A stretch of 64,000 nucleotides of DNA from the NCBI RefSeq assembly GCF_000313135.1, contig NW_004457584.1:1-64000 (forward strand), in the 5' to 3' direction. Made by a program: the position numbers and the translations under genes. This document shows, piece by piece, positions 11,501-22,900 of this stretch; position 1 is the first letter of the stretch, and each line of letters starts with the position of its first letter. Source of the stretch: Acanthamoeba castellanii str. Neff. Its lineage: Eukaryota; Discosea; Longamoebia; Acanthamoebidae. The notes under the pieces are model-generated. The model saw only the letters and a list, made by a program, of their open reading frames with translations. It was not told the origin of the DNA and made no database searches.

Positions 11501-14110
11501 GTTCACCTTCTTGGGCTCGGCGCCAAGCATCTCCTCGACCGTGCTCTGCCTCCGGTGCTGCAGATCGTTGCATTCAGTACATTCCACACATACCAGCGCA
11601 CACGACACTAAGCACACGGTACCATGGAGGACTGTGGCGCCTGCTGCAAAAATTGAGCCTTTTCCAGGACTTTGCCGCGAGGCATATCGGAGGAGGCCTT
11701 GTCCGCGGCCGCGGCCGCTTCGGAATCCTTCGGGGTAAGCAGGAACTGGGCCTTCTCGAGCACGTTGCCGCGAGGAATGTCGACAGCCGGCGCCTTGCAT
11801 TCCTTGTCCGCCTCGGTGGGCGACTGCTGCAGGAACTTGGCCCGCTCCAGCACATTGCCTCCGCCGCCGGCGGGTCGCGGGCTCAGCGACCTACGATCGG
11901 CCGCCACCGCCGCAGCTTCCTCCTCGCTCGGCTGCTGCAGGAACTTGGCCCGCTCCAGCACGTTGCGCTTGGGCACACTCTCCTCACGCGGCGACGTCCT
12001 TTAGTGTGTGCGTGTGTGCGTGTGTGCGTGTGCGGTTAGAAACGGAGGTGCACATGCGCGTGAGTGCGAGTGAATGTGAGTACTTTGCGGGCGCGGGGGC
12101 CTGCAGGGCCTGAGCTAGCGCCGACACGGAGCGGACTGGGAGCGGCTGGGGCGGCGCGCCGCTGCTGCGGGGCGATAGCGAGTGCGCGCTGCTGCTCCCG
12201 GCGCTCAGCGGTCGCCCGGACCCGTTCGCGCTCCCAGCCGAGGCCATGGGCAGCGCCCCCGACGACGCCGAGCGCGTGGGGTTGATCGGCAGCGGCAGCT
12301 GGCCGGTCGACTCCATCTTGGCCACGCCCTGCTTCATCGTGTCGAAGAAGGCCTGCGTCCCCGTGCGCTTCCGTCCGCTGCCGCCGCTGCTCTCCGCCTC
12401 GGCCTCAGTCTCGGCCTCGGCCTCTGTCGTCTTGGTATCATTCCCGTCGTCGCCCTTCTTCGGCTCGGCCTCGGTCGGGTCTTGGCTCTCGCTGGGCGTC
12501 GCCTGCGGCTGGTCATCGCCCTCATCGGCGCCCTTCGGGTCCTCCACCTGCGGCTGCGCGCCATCGCTCTCGCCCGCCGACGCGTCGCTGTCATCGTCGT
12601 CGGCCGATCCGGCGGTGGTCGCGGCATCGGCCGGCGGCGTGTCGACGACGATGACGACGTCGGGCACAGCGGGGCTCGGCTCGACCTCCGCCGGCTCCTC
12701 CTGTCCGCCACTGTTCCCGGACTCAGCGCTGGCCACGTTCGACCCCGACTCCGCCTGCGTCGCGTCCTTGACATCGGCTTCCTGTTTTACATCTTCTCCC
12801 TCCTCGCCTTCGTCTTCGCTCTTGGCCTCGCCGTCTTCTTTCTTTTTCGCTTCTGTCTCCTCCCCTTCGTCGCCGTTGCTGGCGCCGGCCTCGGGGACCA
12901 CTCTTTCGGCAGTTCCCGTCTCCACCGTCGCTTTCTCTTCGCTTTCGCTCTTTTCTTCGCTCTTTGGCTGCTCGGCTTCCTTCGCTTCCGTGGCCTCGGA
13001 ACCCGCTTGCTCCGTCTTCTCCTCCTTTTCCTCCTTCTCCTCCTTCTCTTCGTTCTTTTCCTCCGCGGCTGTCACCACCTCTTCCGTGATCGTCTTCTCC
13101 TCTACCTCCTCCACCTCCACCTTCTGCGCTCCATCCGCTTCCTTCGGCTCTTCGCTTTCCGTCGCCGCCTCGACCTTCTCTTCAACCTTCACCACCTCAG
13201 CCGCCGCCGGCTCGGGTGTCGGCTCAGGCTCGGGTTCAGGCTCGGGCTTGGGCTTGGGCACGCTCATACCAAACTCCTCGAGGAACAGCGTCGCCACGCG
13301 CTTGGGCTTCGCCGCTTCGGCCGCTTCGGCCTGACGGGCCTTCTCCTTCTCCAGTTCAGCCGCCGCCTTCTGGGCCGAGGCCGGGGCTGACGCCGAGGCC
13401 GAGTCGTCGACCGACCCGCGCGGGGTGAGGGCGATCCGCGCACGCCGCGACCCGCTGTCGCTCAACGACGACGACGACGACGACCCGATGTAGGAGCCTG
13501 AGCGCGACTTGGACTTTTTCTTCTCCTTCTTCTCCCCCTTTTTGTCCTTCTTCTCCTTCTTGCCCTCCTTGTCCTTGTCCTTCTTCTCTTTCTTGTCTTT
13601 CTCCTTCTTCTCCTTTTTGTCTTTCTTCTCCTTCTTGATGTCGCTACCTCGTCGCGAGCCATGAGGCGAAGATGAAGATGATGAGGGGGCGGCGTGGGAG
13701 GCAAACGAACCTAGCGACAACAAAGGAGATGATGAAGCTCCCGCGCCTGAGAAGGAGACCACGCTCGCCTTGCGGTCCTTCTTGCGGGCGCTCACCGTCG
13801 ACGAGTCGTACTTGCCATCCTTGCTACTCTGTTTTTTGTCGACTGGGGTCGAAGCCGTGTCCTTGTCGGCGCCCGAGCCGCTGCGGCTCTTGCTGACGGA
13901 GGCGGAGGAGAGGTCGAGCAGGCTGCGGCTGCGGTACTTGCTGCGCTTCTCGTCGGACGAAGATCGCTTGCTGGACGACTTCTTTTCCTTCTTTTCATCT
14001 TTTTGATCCTTATCCTTATCTTTAGTACTCGATTTTCGCTTGGAGGCGGCCGCGAGCAACTGGTCGTCATCGAGAAGGCTGACCGCCCTCTTGGGCGGCT
14101 TGTCTGTCAT
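8564..14110 (-). CDS. Ras guanine-nucleotide exchange factor (RasGEF_N plus CDC25 domain) with long N-terminus
   Basis: Fifteen exons, about 1401 aa: 14110-12084, 11998-11623, 11557-11097, 10968-10901, 10806-10716, 10627-10550, 10423-10219, 10134-9985, 9896-9822, 9728-9654, 9575-9486, 9374-9282, 9188-9108, 9018-8889, 8769-8564. Residues 1-680 are Lys/Ser/Glu-rich low complexity. Exon 2 carries four copies of a NVLE[RK]A[KQ]FL motif. The RasGEF_N segment starts near residue 955 (GTVPGLINRLT, DVFLLVHPLFV, VIQIMTEWADRFP). The catalytic CDC25 domain covers the last 280 residues: LTLADFKTFSRISPSE, FNEVSLWVMTQIV, LNNYNGIMLLLSALNN, VIPFMGFYLTQVTYI, GMVNFNKM, ending PLPQVQSYF. It should activate a Ras-like GTPase. 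Intron 6 appears to use a GC donor. Confidence 0.93.
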
Positions 14111-14670
14111 TTTTTTAATCTACTTTTCCCCCCCTTCTCTCTTTCGTTCTTCTTGTCGCTTTTCGTTCTTCTTCACCCCAGCGACCAAGACCACGAACTG
14201 ATACAAAATAATGATAAAAATTAAAACACAAATAAATATGTAATTTATAATTTAGCGTTGCCTCGACAGGTTCAGTCGGGTCCAAAAATTTGCTGTAAAT
14301 CACAATGAGAATCTGCCAACGTGACCATCCATCAATAAAATTGACCGTCTCACAAAGAAGAGAGGAAGAGCGCAAATCTTATCCTCTAACAAGGTTACAA
14401 TAAATAAAAACAAGGAAAATTACTTAGGCTCCACAAAGCAGCCAACGTTGGGTGCGATTTCATCATCCACGCGCGTGTGAGCAGTTCAAGCTGGAGGATA
14501 TGCAGAAGGCGGCCCAACGCCACATCGAGAAGAACATCAAGCTGGTGGAGCGCCTCTGTGAGCACCTCGTGGCTGGCCGCTACGAGGAGGACTGAGACCC
14601 CAACAACCAATCACCTCCACGAGATTACAGTTTTACTCAGCATGCGATGCATTTGGCAGTGATAAATTGG
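14111..14670. other. Spacer between RasGEF and F-box/ankyrin genes
   Basis: AT-rich sequence upstream of the RasGEF start (pyrimidine-rich near 14111-14180, then AT-rich to about 14240) and downstream of the F-box/ankyrin stop. The only structured item I see is the possible orphan plus-strand exon at 14485-14595. No RNA gene or terminator was recognised. Confidence 0.5.
14485..14595 (+). pseudogene. Possible orphan 3' exon or gene fragment
   Basis: A plus-strand reading frame preceded by a plausible acceptor (ending GCAG at 14484) runs 36 codons to TGA: it starts FKLEDMQKAAQRHIEKN and ends EHLVAGRYEED. Codon use is GC-rich like real exons here, in contrast with the AT-rich flanks. It looks like an amphipathic helix. 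No upstream exon or promoter could be found on the plus strand, so it may be a relic of a gene interrupted by rearrangement, or part of a tiny gene from the internal ATG. I do not recognise the family. Confidence 0.3.
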
Positions 14671-15264
14671 TCACAAGAACACATCAAGATCCTCGGCCGC
14701 GTTGCTCAACGCACAGGTCTTCTCGTCCCAGGGACAGCCGTTGGCCTGCGCCCACTGGAGCACCTCAAGATGGCCTCGCGAGGCCGCCAACGCACAGATA
14801 TGCTTGTCCCATGGGCAGCCGTTGGCGCGAGCCCACTGGAGCACCTCGAGATGGCCTCCCATGGCCGCCACCCTGCACGTCGACTGGTCCCATGCAGGAC
14901 AGCCATTGGCGTGCGCCCACTGGAGCACCTCGAGATGGCCGCCCTGGGCCGCCAAATAGCATGTCCACTCGGACCAGGGACAGCCGTTGGTGCGCGCCCA
15001 CTGGAGCACCTCGAGATGGCCTTCCTTAGACGCATTCGCACAAGTCCACTCGTCCCAGGGACAGCCGTTGGTGCGCGCCCACTGGAGCACCGCAAGATGG
15101 CCTTGCTCCGCCGCATGAGCACATGTCTGCTTTATCACTGATCGGGGGGGCAGGGGAGGGCTGGCGCGCATCCAGGTGGTGCACACGAAGCGGCAGGCCA
15201 CGCGACTGACCAGGTCAACTTGGCTGAGCACCAGTCCCACAAGCTCGGGCGTGAGTTCCTCCAT
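14671..15264 (-). CDS. F-box-like protein with ankyrin-type repeats, intronless
   Basis: A single exon of 197 codons. The start is the ATG at 15264 (MEELTPELVGLVLSQVD); the frame is open further upstream but without an ATG. Residues 1-40 resemble an F-box (LVSRVACRFVCTTWM). The rest is about five near-identical repeats of roughly 28 residues with the pattern GHLEVLQWARxNGCPW followed by D/S-E-x-TC-x-x-AA. F-box/ankyrin proteins are usually substrate adaptors of SCF ubiquitin ligases. This repeat type is common in Acanthamoeba and in its large DNA viruses. It is the only intronless gene in the minus-strand block. The protein is short for the family, so it may be a recent or truncated copy. Confidence 0.85.
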   Translation of the reverse strand: MEELTPELVGLVLSQVDLVSRVACRFVCTTWMRASPPLPPRSVIKQTCAHAAEQGHLAVLQWARTNGCPWDEWTCANASKEGHLEVLQWARTNGCPWSEWTCYLAAQGGHLEVLQWAHANGCPAWDQSTCRVAAMGGHLEVLQWARANGCPWDKHICALAASRGHLEVLQWAQANGCPWDEKTCALSNAAEDLDVFL

Positions 15265-15407
15265 CCTCCTCGACTTCTTCTCCTCCGGCAACTTCTTCTG
15301 CAGGCTTCAACCCAAACTCCTTAGTGTGCTTCTTGTTCGGCAGTTAATTTTGCTAAATTACTAAGAAGCCTGCCCCGTCGGCACGCTTGCTCTTATGAAT
15401 GCTAGTC

Positions 15408-18400
15408 TTAGTCTTCCGCCGTATTTTTACTTGCCAACACCGCGACCACCTTCGACGAAGCGACGTCGGCTGGCGAAGGAGGAGAAGAAGATGATGAAGA
15501 TGAAGAAGAAGCGAAAGGAAACGTCAAGCGGAGGGCCGAGACGATGGGCAGCCCGAGCGGGCGCAGGGCGAAGAAGAGCAGCACCACCAGCATCACGAGA
15601 TTGAGCACCAGCACCAGCGACACCAGCAAGTAGGCGTAACTGCAACATTACAACACAGTTGTACCGCACGCACACAAGACACACATGTGAGGCCTGATCA
15701 TCATCACCAAAGGAAAAGAATGTTGTGGAGATGGGTACTCGTCGGCCACGGTGAGAATGTTGTCAAAGTCGTTCCACTCGACGACCAGCGGCCGGTCGTC
15801 GTGGGTGCTGAGCGAGTTGAGCTGGTTGAAGGCCTTCCACAGGGTCTGCGTGGCGAAGGTGAACGCCACCGTCCCGATGGCGGCCTCTTCGAGCAGGTTG
15901 TCGGTGGCCGAGGCGAAGGGCACCAGGCAGTGCTGGAGGGTGAGCGCGACCAGCAGCACGAGCATGATGGCGGCCGGCCGCACGGGGTTGGTCGACGCGA
16001 CGAGCGACAGCAGGGCGGGGAGGGCCAGGCGCCGCGCGGTGAGGGCCAGCTCGAACCAGCGCATGGTCGGGCGGTAGCAGGCTAACAGGCCGCCCAGGCA
16101 GTAGCGCGTGCGGGGCTCGTCCAGGCGTCGGCGCTGGAAGAAGAGCACGGCCGTGAACAGCAGCGGAATCCCAAACACGTAGATCACGATCGACGCCACG
16201 CTCAGCTTCTGCAGCGCGCCCCAGTCCGTGTCCCTGCGCGACATGGTGAGCGAGTGCAGTGTGTCTTGGCGTGTGCGTGGCGTGCGAGTTGTGTGTGTGG
16301 CGTACGAGGAGCAGCGGAGCCAGGGGAGGGAGGCCATGAAGCTGGAGTTGGAGTCGGCGTGGGGCTCGTCGACGCAGTCGAACACGCCCAGCGAGCGGTT
16401 GGTCAGCTCGAACAGTAGGAACCAGACGACCCACAGCCACGCGTAGACCCCGCCGTACCACGGCCGCCCAACCGGCTTGGCCCCGCTGCGGCTTGCCAGC
16501 AGCACCTCCTCTCCCCTTAGTCGAGGCGTGAGCTCCACCACGTAGCTCCGGCCTACGCTGTCATCATCGTCGTCGTCTTGCCGACCACCCTTTGCGACAG
16601 GGTGGGCGTCATTGTCGACACCCGCTGGCGGCGTGCCGAGGCCGAGCCGGCCGCGGCGCCAGAGATAGGCCATGCGGGCGAGCACGATGAAGCCGATCAG
16701 GGCGGTGGCGAGGGGTATGATGAGGAAGAAGGTGGCCAGGTTCCACACGGGGTCGCTCATCCAGTTGAGCAGGCACTCGATGCCGGTGCCGTCGGTGCTG
16801 GCGTTGAAGAGGTCGAGGTAGCGCATGCCGCGGCTCAGCACCCACTCGGGCCAGGTGGTGTTGAGCATGGCCGTGGTCTGGGCGAAGACGAGGAAGATCT
16901 TGAGCGCGCCGCCGTCGCCCACCTCTCGCGCGGACTTGCGGAGCCGGGCCAGCAGCGCGCGGTCGCGCCACACGTGCGCGGCCACCAGCAGCGCCACGGC
17001 GCCCACGACGAACACGCACAAGCCGATGGTAATGCCCACGATCGCCGCCTCGGAACACTGGATGCATCGGCTCCCGCTGCGAAAGAAGCAATCAGAAGAC
17101 GAGGCGCACATGCAGTGCGAGCACAGCCGGCCTGTGGTTTTTAAATGTACAGGAATTCGAGTCAGCTGAATGAATGGAATGTGGAGCTCGCGGGCTTGGA
17201 GGAGTGGGGGTACCTTCGGTGCCGGGCGAACACATGACGCAGGAGGAGTTGATGCCTTGGCCGTATTCGGCCGAGCAGGAGCGCTTTGGGTTGCACGCGC
17301 TGTCCTGCCCATTGCTCCCGTAGTCGGTGCAGGGCATCGCCCCCGTCACTTGAGCTGCAGCCGCGCGCGGCACATATCATACAACACACAGCACGCAACA
17401 CAGCAAAGTGAGTGAAGCAAGCTCGGATCAATGCTGAATGGATGGAAGCGGTCAGTGACGAACAGTGGTTGTTGAGGATGGGATAGAAGCCACGTTTCCA
17501 GGAGAGGGTTCGGCCCATCGTGCACGCGCAGTTGACCGGGCAGAGGCCGCAATCATGCGGCGGAGCGCCGTAGTAGCCGTCGGCGCACCTGCAGTACTGA
17601 TAACCGTAGAACTCGGGCGACGTGCTTATCTGCAACCACATTGGGAGAAGAATAATAATAATCTTAAGTCCGAGCACAGCGTTTTTATGTCCGAGCGGGG
17701 TGGGGTGGCGTACCCGAAAGTAGTACGGCGGGTAGGCGGCGGCCGACGGGCAATAGTAGACGCGCCGGTCGCTGACGTCCAGGCCGCTCTGATCGAACCC
17801 GAACCAGTGCAGTGTGGAGTTTGGGTCGAGTCGCATTTGCAGGTTGCCTGTGGTCGGACAAGAATGCGTGTTGGGTCGGAAAGGGAGTCACGGCACAACG
17901 AATGAAGAAACAAACCTTTGACGGAGATGTAGGCCAGAGAGGTAGCAGAGGCGATCAGGTCGTCGCCGATCGTGCCGCTTAGTTTTGCGTTGTCGCTTAC
18001 GTCGAGCACGGTGAGCGGCGAGATAAACTGGTTTGAAACCAACTTGACTCGTGAGTGATCATGCTCAGTCCGACACACGACACACGACGCACGACGCACG
18101 ACGCACGACACACGACACACGACACACGACACACGACACGCACGTGGGAACTACCTGGGGAAACTTTGGAATCTCTCCGTCGAAGTTGTTGGCATCGAGC
18201 AGGAGCACTTGCAGTGAGGGATGTCTCACGAGTGCCTGCGGGATCGTTCCATTTAATTGATTGTACGACAGCACAAGCTGAGTGAGGCTCGGCAAGCTGG
18301 CCAGCGATTGCGGAATTGGGCCTGGGAACGTTGATGCATCATCTCGACAGTCAGAACGCAACCCAATACCACACCGCGCGACCAGCAACACGACACACGA

Positions 18401-18566
18401 CACACGACACACGACACACGACACACGACACACGACACACACGACAAATGAGGGCTGACCTGAGAAATTGTTACTCGCGAAGGTGAGTCCGACGGCGAGC
18501 ATGGTAGGGTTGGTTAGATTCCACTTGCTCGGGAGTGGCCCAGAGAAGTGATTCTTCGAAACGTCC

Positions 18567-18597
<31 letters not shown>

Positions 18598-19733
18598 TGG
18601 CACCGCACACAATGCCGTGCGTCAGTTTTGTGTTTACCGGTAAGAAGGCGCCGGGTGCAGGTGAACAGAGGGTGGGATGGAGTACCAAGGCCAGCAGCTG
18701 CGAGTTGGAGAAGATCTCCGGCAGGCTACCGGAGAAGTAATTGCTGGAGAGCTGGAGGAATTCCAGGTTGGAAAGACAGCCGAGCGAGGCGGGCACGGAC
18801 GATGTGAGGTCGTTGGACCCGAGAAAGAGCCCTTGCAACGCGCCAAGGTTGCCTGTGACATATTTATAATATTTATTGTATTAATAAATACAAAAATCAA
18901 TATAAAAAAACAAAAATGATAAACAAAAAAAAAGAGAGAAGACAAATAATGTGAGCGAGTACCGTAGTAGTCGGGCAAAGGGCCATAGAACAGGTTTTGT
19001 TGCAGGCTCAGGTATTGCAGGCGCGGAAAGGCCATCTCCAAGCCGAAGGCGGGCAGGGTACCATCGAGATAGTTGTCATCGAGGACGAGCGTGGTGAGCG
19101 TGCAAAAGCGGCTCCACGACGCTGGGATCGAGCCCAAGAGGCCGACAGACGGCAGGTTGAGCGTCACCCATACGGCTTGGCTGTCGACGAAGCACGTGAC
19201 GCCGACCCACTCACAAAAGACGGTACCTACGCACAGCGCTGCCGGTAAGAACGGGAGGAGGCGCGGTGACGCACCGCATGTACTCCTCGAAGGGAGGGGA
19301 CATGGTGCGTACCGTTCGCCAGCCAGCATGTGTGAAGATCGCATGGCACCTTCCAGTGGGGACCGTGGGTCGCGTGGTAGAACTCCTCCAAAAGCTTACC
19401 CGTTTCGTCCCCTGTGCGCAACCCGCCACACAAGGCGACAATCAGCACTCGGCCGACAGGGACCCAAAAAGAACGAAAGCGAAGACAAAAATGAAATAAA
19501 AAGAATGAAGAAAAAAACAAGGCCGAAACAGGGGGCGTACAGCTTGGGGGCTGGCAGGGTGGAGGTTCTGGAGGACAACTGGTTGTGGGTGAAGAGAGGG
19601 GGAAAGAGGGAGGATGTGCAGGGAGGCGGCTCCGGAGATGAGGCGAGGAGTTTGGAGAGAGCAAGGCGTTGATCGCGTTTGTAAGCCCGAAAAGGATTAA
19701 AAGATGAAGAAGTGGAACGAATCGACCCTGCAT
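15408..19733 (-). CDS. LRR receptor-like multi-pass membrane protein (copy 1)
   Basis: Thirteen exons, about 1031 aa: 19733-19541, 19411-19313, 19226-18963, 18852-18686, 18565-18460, 18321-18155, 18027-17916, 17847-17714, 17629-17464, 17348-17214, 17131-16306, 16233-15739, 15639-15408. A signal peptide (FVPLLHLLILFGL) is followed by a plant-type LRR cap (LLEEFYHATHGPHW, CEWVGVTC) and about nine LRRs (for example LTQLVLSYNQLNGTIP). Then come Cys-rich segments (YCRCADGYYG, CVMCSPGTEG, CMCASSSDC). After the first helix (VGITIGLCVFVVGAVALLV) the tail has several membrane segments with the protist motif CYRPTMRWFELALTARRL. It probably senses an extracellular ligand or surface; the ligand is unknown. 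It is paralogous to the gene at 43.9-48.6 kb, with every intron phase conserved. Confidence 0.9.
18070..18144. repeat. ACACGAC/GCACGAC 7-bp repeat in an LRR copy 1 intron
   Basis: About ten 7-bp units, alternating ACACGAC and GCACGAC, between exons 6 and 7. A second block of the same unit sits at about 18386-18446 in the next upstream intron. Confidence 0.85.
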
Positions 19734-19999
19734 CGATGCCGTCCCGCAGGGTGCATGTACGCAGGTGGGAGTTATTCTTGCCGGTTTTTTCGGTTTTTTC
19801 GTTGATGCATATTTTCTTTCACCTTTTCTTCTTTGTTTTTAAGCCCAAAACCGCCAGATTTGTTTTGCCCTCCAAAACCGGAATTGGCGGGACGGCATTG
19901 CCTTCGTCATGATCACCAGCGTATCCCTCCGTATCGCCCGGTCGTCTCGGCATTCACCGTTGCATTCAATCGAAAGGAATTGATTGACGTAGGGGGCAA

Positions 20000-22900
20000 A
20001 TGTATGCGGCACGACGAACGCTTGGGGGCAATGCCGCGGCTGCGGCGGTGACGTGCTACGGGGCGACGTCGTCCCGTTCGGTGCTGCTTATGCTGGAGCG
20101 CAGGGCTGCCACTACTGGCAGATTCGCGGTTCCCCTCTCATCGCGTGCGGCCTACTCGTCCCGCCCTGGCCTCGGTTCGCCTCTGCCTCATCCTCTCCAT
20201 TTGAATTTATTTTACAAATAATTGAACTTTAATGGCCCTCTTGGCTCACCATCTGCTCAGGCAAGGATGGCAGGATGTTCGACAAGGTGCTCATCGCCAA
20301 CAGAGGTGAGATCGCATGCCGTGTGATGCGGTACAGTGCCTCCATTTGATTTAAATTGATCTACATTCGCTCAATTTTTCCATAATTAATCAAATTCCAT
20401 TTGTGGGCAACAGGACGTGCAAGCGTCTGGGCGTGAAGACGGTGGCGGTCTACAGTGAGGCCGACGCCAAGTCCATGCACGTGGCCATGGCCGACGAGGC
20501 GTACCTCATCGGCCCTCCTCCCGCCAAGGAGTCCTACCTCAAGGGCGACTACATCATCGAAGTCGCCAAGAAGGCTGGCGCTCAGGTGCGGTGTCATCGC
20601 ATGCGCACAGCACCGCACACGCACAGCACCGCACACGCACAGCACCGCACACGCACAGCACAGCACCGCACGCACACTCATCATCGCACACGTCCGGTCT
20701 AACGTTATCGCCGGTTCGTGCGTCTTCAGGCCATTCATCCTGGCTACGGTTTCCTGTCGGAGAACTCGCGATTCGCCAACCTCGTGGAGCAGAGCGGACT
20801 TGTGTTCATCGGCCCTCCCGCGTCGGCCATCAACTCCATGGGCTCCAAGAGGTACACGCACACGCACACGCACACGCACACACACACACACGACACACAC
20901 GCACACACACACACACACAAGCACTTGAAAGTGTCGGCTCTCGCTGATCATGCTCTCGATGATGACGCCACACAGTGAGTCAAAGAAGATCATGAGCAAC
21001 GCCGCCGTGCCGATCATTCCCGGCTACCACGGAGAGAAGCAGGACGTGGACTACCTGATGGCCGAGGCCGAGAAGATCCAGTACCCCGTGCTCATCAAGG
21101 CCGTCATGGGTGGCGGCGGCAAGGTTCTCTCTCTCCACTCGCACACGCACTCGCACTCGCACACGCACACGCACCACCGCACACGCACCACCGCACACTC
21201 TGCAGGCGCAGACGATCGTGTGATACTAACACTCGTTCGGTCGTGCAGGGTATGCGCATTGTGGAGACCAAGGAAGACTTCGTGGAGGCTTTGCTTTCGG
21301 CCAAGCGCGAGGCCATGTCCTCCTTCGGCGATGAGAACGTTCTCGTGGAGAAATACATCACCAAGTACGTCGCACCACCGCAGCTATGCAGCACCGCACA
21401 CGCTACACCGCACACACACGTTCGTCTGGCTTACGCTTGTTCTTGGGTGGCTTGTCACTCGGTAGGCCCCGCCACATCGAGTTCCAGGTGTTCGCGGACA
21501 AGTACGGCAATGTTGTCCATCTGTTCGAGCGCGACTGCTCCGTCCAGCGCCGACACCAGAAGATCATCGAGGAGGCCCCCGCCGTACGTCTCCACCCCTA
21601 ATAAATAATTACATAAATAATAAAATAGTTATTGTTAATACATAATTAATAAATAATACTAATAATAATAATACGCTCTGGTGGTGTCACAACAGCCCGG
21701 CATGACCGAGGAGCTGCGAGCGCGCATGGGCGAGGCCGCCGTCAACGCCGCCAAGGCCGTGGGCTACGTCGGCGCGGGTACCGTGGAGTTCATCATGGAC
21801 TCGACCACCAAGGGCTTCTACTTCATGGAGATGAACACGCGCCTCCAGGTCGAGCACCCCATCTCGGAGATGATCACCGGGCAGGACCTCGTCGAGTGGC
21901 AGCTCAAGGTCGCCTCGGGCCAGCATCTGCCGCTCACCCAGGACCAGCTCAAGATCAACGGTCACGCCTTCGAGGCCCGCATCTACGCCGAGAATCCCCG
22001 AAAGTACGCCGCCACCGCCACACCACCCTGTGCGTGCCCAGGCTAAACACGACACACACACACACACACGGTACACAGGGGGATTCCTTCCGGGTACGGG
22101 TAAGCTGGTCCACCTTTCCACGCCCGAGCCGTCCTCCCAAGTGCGCATTGAGACTGGTGTGCGCCAGGGCGACCAGGTACCGCCTTATCATCATCATCTT
22201 CTTCTTCGTCGTCTTCGTCGTCTTCGTCTTCCTTGCATGACACTTGTAGTGCTCTCTGCGTGGTGTTGTTTTCAATGGCAATTAATTTATAATTGTGTCG
22301 TGCGCGCGCGACGAAGGTGAGCATCTTCTACGATCCCATGATCGCCAAGCTGGTGGTGTGGGACACCGACCGTACCTCCGCGCTCAGGCGCCTCAACGCC
22401 AGCCTCGGCCACTACCAGGTACCCGTCGCCTTCCCGCCACATAAGAAAAGAATGAAAAGAAAGAAAGAGAGAAAAAGAAAAAGAAACAAATGTGTACTGA
22501 GGCTCGTGTCGTGTGTCCAGGTGGTGGGCCTGAACACCAACATCGAGTTCCTGGGCAAGCTGGCGACCCACCCCTCGTTCATCGAGGGCGACGTGGAGAC
22601 TGGCTTCATCGAGGTACCGATGGCTTATTTTCTTTAACTTTTTCGGTTGCCAATCTGACACACGACACACGACACACGACACACGACACACGACACACGA
22701 CACACGACACACGACACACGACACACGACACACGACACACGACACATACACTTGCTGCCTAGCATCACCGCAACGAGCTGTTCCCGGCCATCTCCGCCCC
22801 GTCGGAGAAGGTGCTCGCGCTGGCGGCCCTCTCTGTGCTCAGCGAGGAGCGCGCCGCTAACCTGAAGGAGGCCGAACGCAACTCAGCCGACGCACACGGT

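Noticed and set aside
12182..13390. Plus-strand open frame of 402 codons antisense to RasGEF exon 1
   Set aside because: It mirrors the Lys/Glu/Ser-rich coding strand and reads as Leu/Arg/Ser low complexity; the RasGEF model explains the region and its phases.
15265..15291. N-terminal extension of the F-box/ankyrin protein
   Set aside because: The open frame there begins with TTG; the first ATG is at 15264 and starts the F-box-like segment directly.
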